A stretch of DNA of 64,000 nt from Myxococcus sp. RHSTA-1-4 (GTDB taxonomy: Bacteria; Myxococcota; Myxococcia; Myxococcales; Myxococcaceae). The translations under genes were made by a program, and so were the position numbers. Positions 46,005-57,519 of the stretch are shown in pieces; position 1 is the first letter of the stretch; every line of letters begins with the position of its first letter. The stretch covers positions 1 through 64,000 of the forward strand of contig NZ_JAIQDG010000008.1 of the NCBI RefSeq assembly GCF_020037125.1, read 5' to 3'. The notes beneath the pieces are model-generated. The model was not told the origin of the DNA. It did no database searches and saw only the letters and a list, made by a program, of their open reading frames with translations.

Positions 46005-48728
46005 ATGTCCACGAGCGATGCGCTGAGCGCAGCAGACCTCGAGCGGCTGGTCCGGGCCGAGGCGCCCGACCTGGCCGAGGCCGTCCTCACCTTCCTGGCC
46101 CAGCCGGAGAAGGCGCCCGAGACGCCTCTGCCGAAGGATGCCTTCACCTTCGACAAGCTGCTCCAGACGCTCAACCAGGCCCAGGCGCGCTACGACGCGG
46201 AGGGGCGCCGCACCGCCTCCACCGAGGCCTGGCAGCGCTTCCTCTCGCAGAAGGACGTGCCGCTGCCGCCGCGGCTGTCCCTGGCCGGCCTGCTCGTCGG
46301 CCTCTACGAGAAGGACACCGACGCGTCCCGCGCGGCCCTCATCGACATCATCCGCCGCTCGGACCTGCGCTTCGGCCTGTGGGGCGGCCTCAAGCGCATC
46401 TACAAGCTGGCCGAGGCCCGCCACGACGCGGAGATTTTCGGCGTGCTCGCCTGGCGCTTCGACGTGGAGCGCGGCCGCGGAGGCCACCGCCGCGAGGTCT
46501 CCGGCGGCACCCTCACCTACCTGCGCCGCCGCGCGTGGCGCTACCTGCGCCACCTGGGCACCGCCGTGCCGGAGCTGTACCCCCAGTTCGCCGTGGAGGT
46601 GCTCCGCCACTACGAGCAGGACCCGTCCTGGTACTCCGTCTGGGTGGCCCACCACATCTGGGCCCACGGCAGCGGCAACTACACGGCCACGTCCTTCCCC
46701 ATGCAGCCGCCCGCGGACATGGTGAAGCACCGCGCCTTCCCGGACGCGTGGAAGCGCTCGCCGGACGCGCTGATGCGCCTCCTGGACACCTGCCAGTCGG
46801 ACCCGGCCGCGCGCTTCGCCATTCAGGGCCTGCGCAAGGACCACCCGGAGGTGCTGCGCAAGGTGACACCCGCGTGGCTGGACCGGCTCGCCCGCCGCCC
46901 GCTGGCCAGCGCCCATGACTTCCTCGTGGAGACGCTGCAGGGCTCGCCCGAGTTCCACCAGGGCCGGCTGCGCGCGCTCGGCCTGCACGAGGCGGTGCTC
47001 GCGCTGCTGATGTCCCCCAGCGACAAGGCCCGCGCGTACGCCATCGAGTACGCCCGTGCCCACGCGCAGGACCTGCCCGCCGAGCGGCTCGCGGAGCTGG
47101 TGTCCCAGGGCGCCAACGACGTGAAGTCCTTCGCCGCCGCCACGCTGGAGAAGCGCAACCCGCGCGAGCTGGGCCTGGAGCTGCTGGGCCGGCTGCTGTC
47201 GTCCAAGCCCACGAATGCCTTCGCGGCCCGCTCGCTGGAGCAGTCCTTCGACCGCGCGGAGCTGCCCGCCGCCTTCCTGAGGGATTTGTACCTGGGCACC
47301 AACGAGCAGCTCAACTGGGTGAAGGGCTTCGTCGCGTCCAAGTACGCCGCCACGGAGCTGCCCGCGTCCTTCTGGAAGGAGCTGCTGGAGGACCCGCGCC
47401 TGGAGAAGAAGCCGCACCCGGTGGAGGGGCTCGTGGTGAAGGCGCTGGGTGCGTACCCGCCCGCGGCCATCGGCCCGGAGTGGCTGCTGGACAAGGCGTC
47501 GCACCCGCGCATCGGCGGCACGGTGAGCAACTGGCTGATGCGCGCGGACAGCCTGCCCGGGCTGGACGTGGAGCGGGTGAAGGGGCTCGTCTTCAGCACG
47601 AAGCACCGGAACGTGGCGCTGGCGCTGCTGGGCAACCGCAAGCTGTTCACCGCGCGCCAGCTCACCGTGCCCTGGCTGCTGGCGCTGGCCCGCCGCGCGG
47701 ACCCGCAGCTCCACGGCTTCGCGCACCGCTACCTGCTGGAGCACGTGGCCCCGGCGGACTTCAGCGACTCGGGCGACGCCGCCGCGGGCCTGGAGCGCCT
47801 GTTCGAGCTGGCGCTGGGCGCGAAGCAGCCCGTGCAGGTGCGCGGCTTCGCGCAGACGTACCTGCGCTGCCACCACCCCGTCATCGGCCCGGAGCAGCCG
47901 GAGTCCAAGTCCTACGAGCTGAAGCCGCGCGCGCCTCGCAAGGCGTACACGCCGGAGAAGCTGTGGCCCGCGCTGTCCGACACGCGCGACGACGTGCGCC
48001 GCTTCGCCCTGGCGATAACTCGCGCGGAGCTGCGCGCCTGGGGCTGGCACACGCGCGTGTACGAGCTGGCCGACGCCGAGGCGAAGGAGGTCCGCAACCT
48101 CGCCTATGACGCCCTGCTGAAGGCGGGCGAGGAGGGCGCGGACGCGCGGCACGTGTTGCAGCCGGAGGAGCTGGACCCGGTGAAGGTGTTCTCGCTCACG
48201 GAGAGCACGAAGCGCAGCACGCGCGAGGTGGCGGTGGAGCTGATTCGCCGGCACTACGCGCGGCTGGGCGGCGCCGAGCGGCTCGCGTGGCTGATGCAGA
48301 GCGCGGACCGCGAGGTGGGCCTGTTCGCCGTGCGGCTGCTCTGGGAGAAGCACCGCCCCACGCACCTGCCGGAGGGTTGGAGGCCCGCGGGCGCGGAGGA
48401 AGCGCCCGTCGCCGGCACGGAGCGCTTCGCCAACGTGGACGCGCTGCGCACCTTCCTCCGGAAGATGCTCTTCGGCCTGCCGCCGGGGCGCGCGAAGGAG
48501 GCCCGCGAGGGCGAGGTGCAGCGCCGCCTGTCCGCCAGCGTGGCCAAGCGCCGCGTCATCGAGCTGGTGCGCGACCTGGGCCTGGAGGACGAGGCCTTCG
48601 CCCGCGTGGTGGCGCCCGTGCTGGGCGAGTTCACCGGCTCGATGGCCAAGGGCGAGTGGCAGAGCTGCCTCGCCTCGCTGGTGCGGCTCCGCGCCGCGCA
48701 TCCGGAGGCGCAGCTCGGCGGACTGTGA
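46005..48728 (+). CDS. Large HEAT-like helical-repeat protein
   Basis: A 907-residue soluble protein made almost wholly of paired helices with HEAT-like spacing (e.g. KSFAAATLEKRNPRELGLEL, RNLAYDALLKAGEEGADARH, REVAVELIRRHYARLGGAER). A conserved-looking block WVAHHIWAHGSGNYTATSF lies near residues 220-240. No enzymatic motif is seen. Such proteins act as scaffolds. It does not resemble the WD40-HEAT protein at 57520 in domain layout. Start ATG 46005 is chosen over an upstream in-frame codon at 45987 because the latter overlaps no ribosome site. Function unknown. Confidence 0.8.
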   Translation: MSTSDALSAADLERLVRAEAPDLAEAVLTFLAQPEKAPETPLPKDAFTFDKLLQTLNQAQARYDAEGRRTASTEAWQRFLSQKDVPLPPRLSLAGLLVGLYEKDTDASRAALIDIIRRSDLRFGLWGGLKRIYKLAEARHDAEIFGVLAWRFDVERGRGGHRREVSGGTLTYLRRRAWRYLRHLGTAVPELYPQFAVEVLRHYEQDPSWYSVWVAHHIWAHGSGNYTATSFPMQPPADMVKHRAFPDAWKRSPDALMRLLDTCQSDPAARFAIQGLRKDHPEVLRKVTPAWLDRLARRPLASAHDFLVETLQGSPEFHQGRLRALGLHEAVLALLMSPSDKARAYAIEYARAHAQDLPAERLAELVSQGANDVKSFAAATLEKRNPRELGLELLGRLLSSKPTNAFAARSLEQSFDRAELPAAFLRDLYLGTNEQLNWVKGFVASKYAATELPASFWKELLEDPRLEKKPHPVEGLVVKALGAYPPAAIGPEWLLDKASHPRIGGTVSNWLMRADSLPGLDVERVKGLVFSTKHRNVALALLGNRKLFTARQLTVPWLLALARRADPQLHGFAHRYLLEHVAPADFSDSGDAAAGLERLFELALGAKQPVQVRGFAQTYLRCHHPVIGPEQPESKSYELKPRAPRKAYTPEKLWPALSDTRDDVRRFALAITRAELRAWGWHTRVYELADAEAKEVRNLAYDALLKAGEEGADARHVLQPEELDPVKVFSLTESTKRSTREVAVELIRRHYARLGGAERLAWLMQSADREVGLFAVRLLWEKHRPTHLPEGWRPAGAEEAPVAGTERFANVDALRTFLRKMLFGLPPGRAKEAREGEVQRRLSASVAKRRVIELVRDLGLEDEAFARVVAPVLGEFTGSMAKGEWQSCLASLVRLRAAHPEAQLGGL

Positions 48729-48802
48729 GGAGCCCGCCTCTCGTGTGAGGCCGCGCAGTTGCCGCAGAATGTGCGGGTCCTGGAAGTCGGGGAGATGCGC
48801 CC

Positions 48803-49888
48803 ATGAGAGTGGTTGCGGTAGGGATGAGCTCGAGCCTTGGCCCGGCGACGACCGCCTGCGCCGCATTCCGGGCGGGCATCGTCCGGCCAAGGCCCTCGGA
48901 AGAGGTGGCCACCTTCGCCCCTGGTGACCGTGAGCCGCAGCCTGTCTTCGTTCGCGAACTGCGGGGGTCGACCTTCGGATTCTCGGGTGTGGGCCGGCTC
49001 GTGGCCATCACCCTGGAGGCGCTGGAGGACCTGGGCACCCGCGTGCCGCTGGATACGCTCGGCCGCGAGGCGGGCGTCTTCCTGGCGCTGCCCGGCTTCG
49101 TGGATGGCTCGGGAGTGGCGGCGACCGAGCGGCTGGGACGCCAGGTTCTCGGGAGGGCGCTGGAGGCGCTCGGCGTGTCGTGGCCGGAAGAGCGATGGCG
49201 GTTCTTCGGTGGTGGCTCCGCGGGCTTCGCACTCGCGCTGGACGCTGCTCGTCAGGGAATGGAGCGCGGCACCTTCGAGACCTGCGTCGTGGGTGGGGTC
49301 GACTCGCGGACGGAGCCGGGCCACCTGCGCTACCTGCTGGCGGAGCGCCGGCTCAAGACGGCGGACAACCCGGTGGGCCTCGTGCCCGGCGAGGCCGGTG
49401 CGTTTGTCGTGCTCCGCTCCCGAGGTCCGAAGTCAGCGCGGGGAGCAACGCCCGCGGTGGACATCTCTGCTGTCCGGCTCGGGCACGAGCCACGGCATCG
49501 GGGCACCGATATGCGCCCGGATGGTGTGGCGCTCTCCACGTGCGTCCAGTCGGTGCTTGGCGGTCAGCCCTCGGGAAAGGGAGATGTCCTGTTCGTCACG
49601 GACCTCAATGGCGAGGAGGTGCGCGCCTGGGAGTGGGGCTGTGCGCTGATACGCCTGCGGAGCGACGGGGTGCTGAAAGGGGATGTCCCTTTCTGGGTGC
49701 CAGCCACGGGGTTCGGTGACGTGGGGGCGGCGGCCGGCGCGGTGGGGGCCTGTATCGCCAACCACGCCTTCTGGCGCCGCTACTCGCCGGCCTCCCGGAT
49801 TGTCGTGGTCATGCAGTCGGACTCGGGAGAGCGCGCCGCGTTCACCGTGTCCTCCAGTGGAACCCCGGAACGAGGAGTCCGTGCATGA
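48803..49888 (+). CDS. Ketosynthase/thiolase-fold protein lacking the catalytic Cys, toxin-associated
   Basis: A 361-residue protein with beta-ketoacyl-synthase architecture: N-terminal VVAVGMSSSLGPATTACAAF, GVFLALPGF, FFGGGSAGFALALDAARQGM, CVVGGVDSRTE, VGLVPGEAGAFVVLRS and GFGDVGAAAGAVG. At the nucleophile elbow, ACASG of active enzymes is GGGSAG (136-141), so it has no active-site Cys and cannot be a normal condensing enzyme. GGGGAG lies 8 nt before the ATG. The stop overlaps the nuclease toxin start (ATGA). I recall KS-like genes in type VI secretion cargo clusters, so a role in loading or chaperoning the toxin is inferred. Confidence 0.8.
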   Translation: MRVVAVGMSSSLGPATTACAAFRAGIVRPRPSEEVATFAPGDREPQPVFVRELRGSTFGFSGVGRLVAITLEALEDLGTRVPLDTLGREAGVFLALPGFVDGSGVAATERLGRQVLGRALEALGVSWPEERWRFFGGGSAGFALALDAARQGMERGTFETCVVGGVDSRTEPGHLRYLLAERRLKTADNPVGLVPGEAGAFVVLRSRGPKSARGATPAVDISAVRLGHEPRHRGTDMRPDGVALSTCVQSVLGGQPSGKGDVLFVTDLNGEEVRAWEWGCALIRLRSDGVLKGDVPFWVPATGFGDVGAAAGAVGACIANHAFWRRYSPASRIVVVMQSDSGERAAFTVSSSGTPERGVRA

Positions 49889-50805
49889 GCAGGCCAGGCA
49901 GAGGCAGGGGGAATGGCCCGGTGACGCTCCAGGGGCTCGTGCAGGGCCCCTTCGAGCTGTACGGAAAGCCCGTCTCCGACGGGCGACCCAACCTGCGTGA
50001 CTTCGGCTCCACGCCTCGCGGCACGGGCGAGATGAAGCGCAACGAGCCCCGCAGGAAGCAGGTGAAGGAGACGAGGAAGAACCGCAAGCGGGATGACGGC
50101 TCGCGGGAGGCCGCTCCACACGTGGACCCCGGCAATCCGAAGCGAGCCATCCTCGCCAAGGGCAGCAGCTATGCGAGGAATGGAGCAGCATACATCCGCG
50201 GCACCCGTCCCTCGGAATACAGCACCTTCCCGCACCTGGGCCCCGCGGCGTTCCAGGCGGATGTGCAGTCACGGGCCAGCATCAGCCAGCCATCCAACTT
50301 CAACCCCGAGCTGACCGGACAATCCCTGCCCTACCCGTGGCGCGCCCACCACCTGATTCCGGGCGAGGCTTTCTATACGGAGGATTCCGAAGGCGAGCTC
50401 ATTTTCGACAAGGAAGAGAACTTCGACATCGTGCTGCAGACGCCCTACGACATCGACCATGGGCACAACCTGATTCTGCTCCCGTCCCTCGCATGGGCCG
50501 TGCCCGTCCATGCGCTGATGCAGCATCCCAACAATCACAATGGCTACACGAAGGACGTGATGCACCGGATGAAGAGCATCGACAACCAAGTCGACACTCT
50601 GCGCGGAAAGCGCCTGGAGCATGCAGCCATCGTGGCCAACGTGTTCGAGGAATTGAAGAGCCTGGAGTCGGACCTATGGGACGAGCTCCTCGACGAGTCA
50701 CGGGCAGCCGTCCGTGGAGCCGCTGAGGGCCGACTCCATGATGGCCCCTGGTGCCGGTGGAAGACACAGGAAGGCAGGGAGTATGTCTGGCCTTCACTCT
50801 GGTAG
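49885..50805 (+). CDS. AHH-type nuclease toxin (polymorphic toxin effector)
   Basis: A 306-residue protein with a basic, disordered N-terminus (NEPRRKQVKETRKNRKRDD near 53-71) and a C-terminal HNH/endonuclease-VII-like AHH domain: A154-H155-H156 (WRAHHLIPGEAF), N195 (DHGHNLILLP), H214 and H218 (LMQHPNNHNGYTKDV). AHH domains are nuclease toxins of bacterial conflict systems. No secretion signal or trafficking domain (PAAR, VgrG, RHS, Sec signal) is attached, so delivery needs partners. GAGGAG lies 7 nt upstream. Two immunity-like genes follow directly. Confidence 0.85.
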   Translation: MSRPGRGRGNGPVTLQGLVQGPFELYGKPVSDGRPNLRDFGSTPRGTGEMKRNEPRRKQVKETRKNRKRDDGSREAAPHVDPGNPKRAILAKGSSYARNGAAYIRGTRPSEYSTFPHLGPAAFQADVQSRASISQPSNFNPELTGQSLPYPWRAHHLIPGEAFYTEDSEGELIFDKEENFDIVLQTPYDIDHGHNLILLPSLAWAVPVHALMQHPNNHNGYTKDVMHRMKSIDNQVDTLRGKRLEHAAIVANVFEELKSLESDLWDELLDESRAAVRGAAEGRLHDGPWCRWKTQEGREYVWPSLW

Positions 50806-50824
50806 CGTCACAACAGGAGGACCG

Positions 50825-51409
50825 GTGAGCTTCTCGCTACTCTGCGACCGGAATGATGGGGCCGTCCTCGACGCCTATCCGAAAGGAGGCCCGGAAGGGT
50901 GGCGCTATCTGGTATCGGAGCGCCTGACGGCCGAGTATCCCTCCGGCGGCCTCCTCACGGGGTTCTCACCCAACTTCCCGGACCTGCGGAAGCTCTACGA
51001 CTTCGTCGACAACATCCTGGACATTCGCGTCGTCTCAAACCGGGTGCGGCGCGTCATCCTGGAACTGGCGCCCGACGACGTGGAGTTCCTGCCCCTCACC
51101 CTGGTCGACCATCAGCGGGACGTCGTCTCCCGTGATTACTTCATCATGAACGTGGTCGCCGACCGGAACGTCATCGACCTCGAGAGCTCCAAGGTCCGGA
51201 TGAGCCACATCCTCCCGGAGGAGATCAGCCGCGTGTGGCAACTGACGCTCAAGGACGACATTCCTCCCGAAGGCCCCAAGGTCTTCCGCCCCACGCATCT
51301 GCGCGGCTACACGATGGTCGACTCCACCATCGCAACCGCGCTGACCCGCGCCGGAGTCACGGGGGTGAAGCTCCTCCCCGCCAACGGCTGGAACGGGAAG
51401 TTCCGCTGA
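50825..51409 (+). CDS. Imm11/DUF1629-like immunity protein
   Basis: A 194-residue soluble protein resembling the Imm11 (DUF1629) family: an N-terminal strand-rich part (GWRYLVSERLTAEYPSGG), LYDFVDNILDIRVVSNRVRR, LTLVDHQRDVVSRDYFIMNVV and a C-terminal TMVDSTIATALTRAGVTGVKL. I take GTG 50825 because AGGAGG at 50815-50820 lies 4 nt upstream. ATG 50783 would overlap the toxin gene. Position right after the toxin makes it the primary antitoxin candidate. Confidence 0.75.
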   Translation: MSFSLLCDRNDGAVLDAYPKGGPEGWRYLVSERLTAEYPSGGLLTGFSPNFPDLRKLYDFVDNILDIRVVSNRVRRVILELAPDDVEFLPLTLVDHQRDVVSRDYFIMNVVADRNVIDLESSKVRMSHILPEEISRVWQLTLKDDIPPEGPKVFRPTHLRGYTMVDSTIATALTRAGVTGVKLLPANGWNGKFR

Positions 51410-51416
51410 GGCCCCC

Positions 51417-52217
51417 ATGGAAATCGACTTCGCCCTTCTCCGGGAGAACGCTGGAGCCGCGGTACCCGTCCTCATCTCGCACATCGCCCCGGACACGGAG
51501 CGCGACCGGCTGGTCGAGGAGGTGCGCGAGCTGTGCCGCTGCTTCGTCAACATCGCGGCGGCCACGCTGCTCCTGGAGGGCCGCTCGCAGCCCTTCTTCC
51601 TCAACCTCTGCCGGGCGGCGGAGAACTGGCGCCGGCTCCTCGTCCACCTGGAGCAGCGCCAACAGCCGCCCCCGCCTGCCTCGTGGGGCCTCACGCCGCT
51701 GGCCGGCGTGGTGGCCGCGGGCCACTGGGAGCTGGCCACGCGGGTGGCGGAGCGGCTGTCGGCGCACAGGCGGAAGGAGGAGGGAGAGTACGCCGTGGAG
51801 TTCGCCTGGGCCTCCGCGCTCGGCGGCCTGGTCCTGCACGCGGCGAGAGGAGAGGACCCCACCTCCCGGATTCAGGAACTGGCCCGCGTCTCCAGGGAAG
51901 AATGCTGGCCCACGCTGGCGCGGGCCCTCGTGGACGGGGACTCGGCCGCCTTCCTTCCCGCCTTCGCTGACGCCCATGCACTCCACGAAGCCCGCACCGA
52001 GAAGCTGGCACGCGGCTTCACCCAGCGGGAGGACCGCTTCGCCGCGCATCGCTATTTGTGGTTCGAGGGACTGGCCCTGCTCCGGCTGGCCCGGAAGCGC
52101 GGGCTCGACCTGCCCGCCGAGCGTCACCACTACTGCCCACCCCTGGCCCAGGCGCCCATGACGGAGCCGTACCAGGGAGACTGGGTGGCACGTCTCGGCC
52201 AGTCCTCCGTCACCTGA
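51417..52217 (+). CDS. Imm49-like immunity protein
   Basis: A 266-residue all-helical protein. WGLTPLAGVVAAGHWELATRVAERL, FLPAFADAHALHEARTEKLARGF and the C-terminal RYLWFEGLALLRLARKRGL…YCPPL fit my knowledge of Imm49 family immunity proteins. GAGG lies 5 nt before the ATG, overlapping the end of the Imm11-like gene. It may protect against the AHH nuclease or against a different toxin (stockpiled immunity). Confidence 0.7.
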   Translation: MEIDFALLRENAGAAVPVLISHIAPDTERDRLVEEVRELCRCFVNIAAATLLLEGRSQPFFLNLCRAAENWRRLLVHLEQRQQPPPPASWGLTPLAGVVAAGHWELATRVAERLSAHRRKEEGEYAVEFAWASALGGLVLHAARGEDPTSRIQELARVSREECWPTLARALVDGDSAAFLPAFADAHALHEARTEKLARGFTQREDRFAAHRYLWFEGLALLRLARKRGLDLPAERHHYCPPLAQAPMTEPYQGDWVARLGQSSVT

Positions 52218-52283
52218 TGCTCAGCCCCCACACCTGTCACCACGAGCCCCTGAACCCGCCGGGTGCGGCTACGCTGGCGCCCC

Positions 52284-53171
52284 ATGCTGCTCGATGAACT
52301 GTTGAACGACTTCCCCCGCGAGCGCTTCCTGCGGGAGCACTACCAGCGCCGTCCCTACTCCGGCCGGGCCGCGGCGGAGCGCCTGCTCCAGCTCGGCACG
52401 TGGGACACCATCGACGAGCTCATCGAGCGCACGGAGTGCGACGTGCTCCTGGCGCGCCAGGACGTGCCCTACACCGGTGAGCGCCCCAGGACGGCGCGAG
52501 AGGCCCGGGAGCTGTTCGCGCAGGGCTACACACTCGCCCTCCGCCAGCCGGACCAGCACCACGCCGGGCTGGCACAGCTCGCGCGCACCTTCAGCGCGGA
52601 GCTGCACGGCCGCATCAACCTGCACATCTACTGCACGCCCGCCGGCCACCACGGCTTCGGCTGGCACTGCGACCCGGAGGAGGTCTTCATCCTCCAGACC
52701 ACCGGCCGCAAGGACTACCTGCTGCGGGAGAACACGCTCCACCCCGTGCCCCTCCCGGAGGCCCTGCCGAGCGGCGCCCTGGCCGCGAAGGAGACGACGC
52801 CGGTGGAGACGCGCTCGCTGAGCGCCGGGGACTTCATCTACATCCCCGCCGGACACTGGCACATGGCCCAGGCCCCCGAGGAGGCCATCTCCATCTCCAT
52901 CGGGCTGATGGCGCCCACGCCGCTGGACGTGCTCGACATGGTGCGCGCCACGCTCGCCAGCAACCCCGTCTGGCGCCGGCGCCTTCCCGCCCTGGGGCAC
53001 GCGTCCGGCCTGGACGACGCGCGCAAGCTGGAGCTGCTCCGCACGCTCTTCACGGAGCTGGGCGGCGAATTGCAACGCGCCCTCTCGGACCCGGGGCTCC
53101 CCCTGCGCTTCCTCGCGCAGACCGCCCGGTTCTACCTCCGCGCCGCGGGAATCCGGGGCAGCGGGCGCTGA
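52284..53171 (+). CDS. Cupin/JmjC-like 2-oxoglutarate oxygenase
   Basis: A 295-residue cupin-8/JmjC-fold protein. Iron ligands are H128 and D130 (GFGWHCDPEEVFILQ) and H191 or H193 (IPAGHWHMA). N-terminal MLLDELLNDFPRERFLREHYQRRP is the typical opening of ribosomal-oxygenase-like proteins, and the C-terminal helices would form a dimer region. The likely reaction is Fe(II)/2-oxoglutarate-dependent hydroxylation of a protein residue. ATG 52284 is preferred to 52263. It follows the immunity genes by 66 bp but is probably unrelated to them. Confidence 0.85.
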   Translation: MLLDELLNDFPRERFLREHYQRRPYSGRAAAERLLQLGTWDTIDELIERTECDVLLARQDVPYTGERPRTAREARELFAQGYTLALRQPDQHHAGLAQLARTFSAELHGRINLHIYCTPAGHHGFGWHCDPEEVFILQTTGRKDYLLRENTLHPVPLPEALPSGALAAKETTPVETRSLSAGDFIYIPAGHWHMAQAPEEAISISIGLMAPTPLDVLDMVRATLASNPVWRRRLPALGHASGLDDARKLELLRTLFTELGGELQRALSDPGLPLRFLAQTARFYLRAAGIRGSGR

Positions 53172-53342
53172 CACCGGGACGGGCGGTACGCGCCCCACGA
53201 GGCTCGAGCCGCCACGGCGAAGTTCTTCGAGCGCTGGAGCACATGGACGCCCGAGCTGCACGACACACTCGCCGCCCGCATCCGCGAGGCCCAGGGCGCG
53301 CGCTTCCGGCGGGTGCGCTACGGAGCGCTGGGCGAGAAGTGA
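53172..53342 (+). pseudogene. Remnant of a lost gene (C-terminal fragment)
   Basis: Immediately after the cupin stop, and in the same frame, an open stretch reads as a protein-like helical C-terminus (ATAKFFERWSTWTPELHDTL, then AARIREAQGARFRRVRYGAL) ending at TGA 53340-53342. It has no usable start codon. The codon choice is coding-like. It probably is the end of a gene whose 5' part was deleted. Family unknown. Confidence 0.4.
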
Positions 53343-53352
53343 CGGTGGCCCG

Positions 53353-57282
<3,930 letters not shown>

Positions 57283-57519
57283 CTTCGACCTGTGTTGCGC
57301 GAGCAAGGAGTGCGGCCCCCAACGGACAAACGCGGGGAGCCTACCCCATCCCGGGGGCGCCCACCCGTGACCGCCCGTGTCATACGCGCGGCGGGGGACC
57401 TCCAGCGTGGGAAGGAGGTGGGCCGGGGTGCATGGCTCCCGCTTCGCCTGCTTCGGCCTCGACCTCCTTCTCCACCGCACGCCTCACAGTGCTAAGAAGG
57501 GCCTCCCGTAAGGAGCGTC

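Noticed and set aside
45990-48890. 966-aa open frame on the minus strand
   Set aside because: Antisense shadow of the HEAT-like gene at 46005-48728.
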